From the NCBI RefSeq assembly GCF_002929495.1, contig NZ_PJJJ01000034.1, positions 62,001-126,000 of the forward strand: 64,000 nucleotides of DNA, given 5' to 3'. A model generated the notes under the pieces. It worked only from the letters and a program-made list of their open reading frames with translations. It had not been told where the DNA came from and ran no database searches. A program made the position numbers and the translations under genes. This DNA comes from Cryobacterium sp. Y82. Lineage in GTDB: Bacteria; Actinomycetota; Actinomycetes; Actinomycetales; Microbacteriaceae. Within the stretch, counting starts at the first letter, position 1, and each line of letters starts with the position of its first letter. This document shows, one piece after another, positions 63,468-64,000 of the stretch.

Positions 63468-64000
63468 CTAATGCTCGGCGATCGCGGCTTCCGAAGCGTG
63501 CGCCCTGTTCATGTGCACGAGCATCGTGCGATTGTGGGCGCCGGTTTTTCGGAGCAATGATCCGACGTGCTTTTCGACCGTCTTGACCGAAATGAACAAC
63601 ATGCTGGCGATCTGCTTATCTGCCATGCCCTGCTCGACAAGTGGGCGCACCTGACGCTCCCGTGGAGTGAGAGTGTCATCGTCGGATCCGTGTGAGGAGA
63701 GTACTGTGAGGTGGTCGAGAATGTCGTTTTGAAGCAGCGCTTCGCCACGACATGCGGCAATGATTACGCGTGAGATCGTTGCCGCGTCGGATTTGAGGCT
63801 GAGGAATCCGCGCACGTTTGCTTGCGTTGCTGAACGGATTTGGTCAACGGTCGGGTTTTCTGTGAGGACAACGATTGTGGCGTTTGGGTCGAATTCACGG
63901 ATCTTCGCGAGCGTGCCGAATAGTTCTCCGTTGAGCGCCCGGAGGTCGACGATGAGCACGTCCGGGCGGAGCATCTCGTAGGCATCGACCAGCTGACGGC
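63468..64000 (-). CDS. LuxR/NarL-family response regulator, 5' part outside the window
   Basis: The frame is open to the window edge, so the start is missing. The visible receiver part has VLIVDLRAL with the phosphorylatable aspartate, VVLTEN and a FLSLKSDAA lysine. The C-terminal LuxR helix-turn-helix is LTPRERQVRPLVEQGMADKQIASMLFISVKTVEKHV. The usual LTPREREVL is RQVRPL here. It is transcribed in the same direction as the aldolase operon but separated by a terminator; it may regulate it or a distant target. No kinase is in view. Confidence 0.87.
   Translation of the reverse strand, partial: RQLVDAYEMLRPDVLIVDLRALNGELFGTLAKIREFDPNATIVVLTENPTVDQIRSATQANVRGFLSLKSDAATISRVIIAACRGEALLQNDILDHLTVLSSHGSDDDTLTPRERQVRPLVEQGMADKQIASMLFISVKTVEKHVGSLLRKTGAHNRTMLVHMNRAHASEAAIAEH

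Overview
The window is high-GC actinobacterial chromosomal DNA. Protein families and gene style point to Microbacteriaceae, probably Cryobacterium or a near relative. The evidence is: nusG-rplK-rplA and rplJ-rplL order, RamB next to malate synthase, class Ib nrdHIEF, a 10-methyl fatty acid gene pair, ATGA/GTGA stop-start overlaps everywhere, and many GTG/TTG starts. The genus is inference. No rRNA, tRNA, CRISPR array, transposase or prophage genes were seen.

Layout. 1-1580: end of nusG, then rplK and rplA with a terminator. 1601-7601: aldehyde dehydrogenase, an ABC ATPase-like protein that has lost its catalytic residues, ramB, and divergent malate synthase. 8034-14568: an overlapping operon for a surface glycan or glycolipid (GT2, flippase, large GT-C-like membrane protein, GT4, membrane-anchored exported protein). 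14593-20478: photolyase, then a SipW-type secretion locus with three proteins carrying alternate-type signal peptides, a wall-anchor-like protein and the signal peptidase itself. 20511-28105: oxidoreductase, YqaJ-type nuclease, a lipoprotein whose signal peptide is broken by one base, a two-component system, and MarR plus a drug exporter. 28225-29477: L10 leader, rplJ, rplL. 29549-34484: LacI regulator, two operator palindromes and an alpha-glucoside-type ABC importer without ATPase.

34550-41560: GntR regulator, an 11-bp-arm inverted repeat, a complete ABC importer, and a fused HAD phosphatase / Ig-like / EEP phosphodiesterase. This looks like a self-contained uptake and hydrolysis system for a phosphodiester, and is the best candidate here for an undescribed pathway. 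41633-47834: ABC exporter, DUF305 and DUF3105 proteins, cystathionine beta-synthase and cystathionine gamma-synthase/lyase. 47865-48364: a GGGCCC-rich palindromic repeat abutting the 3' fragment of a sugar-binding protein gene. 48473-52726: nrdHIEF with paired NrdR-like boxes and a DnaA box. 52838-56041: a 1067-residue polytopic membrane protein ending in a patatin-like lipase domain. 56201-59993: a truncated YdeI-like gene, the BfaA/BfaB-like pair for 10-methyl branched fatty acids, and a frameshifted small ORF. 60011-64000: class II aldolase, HAD phosphatase, DhaL and DhaK in one operon, and a truncated LuxR-type response regulator at the window edge.

Functional themes are carbon-source uptake and breakdown (three transport or kinase loci, each with a local regulator), cell-envelope construction (glycan, SipW-processed surface proteins, methyl-branched lipids, membrane lipase) and core replication and translation genes. 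Three intergenic sites share one GC-rich palindromic repeat, and a CGGATGC heptamer recurs throughout.
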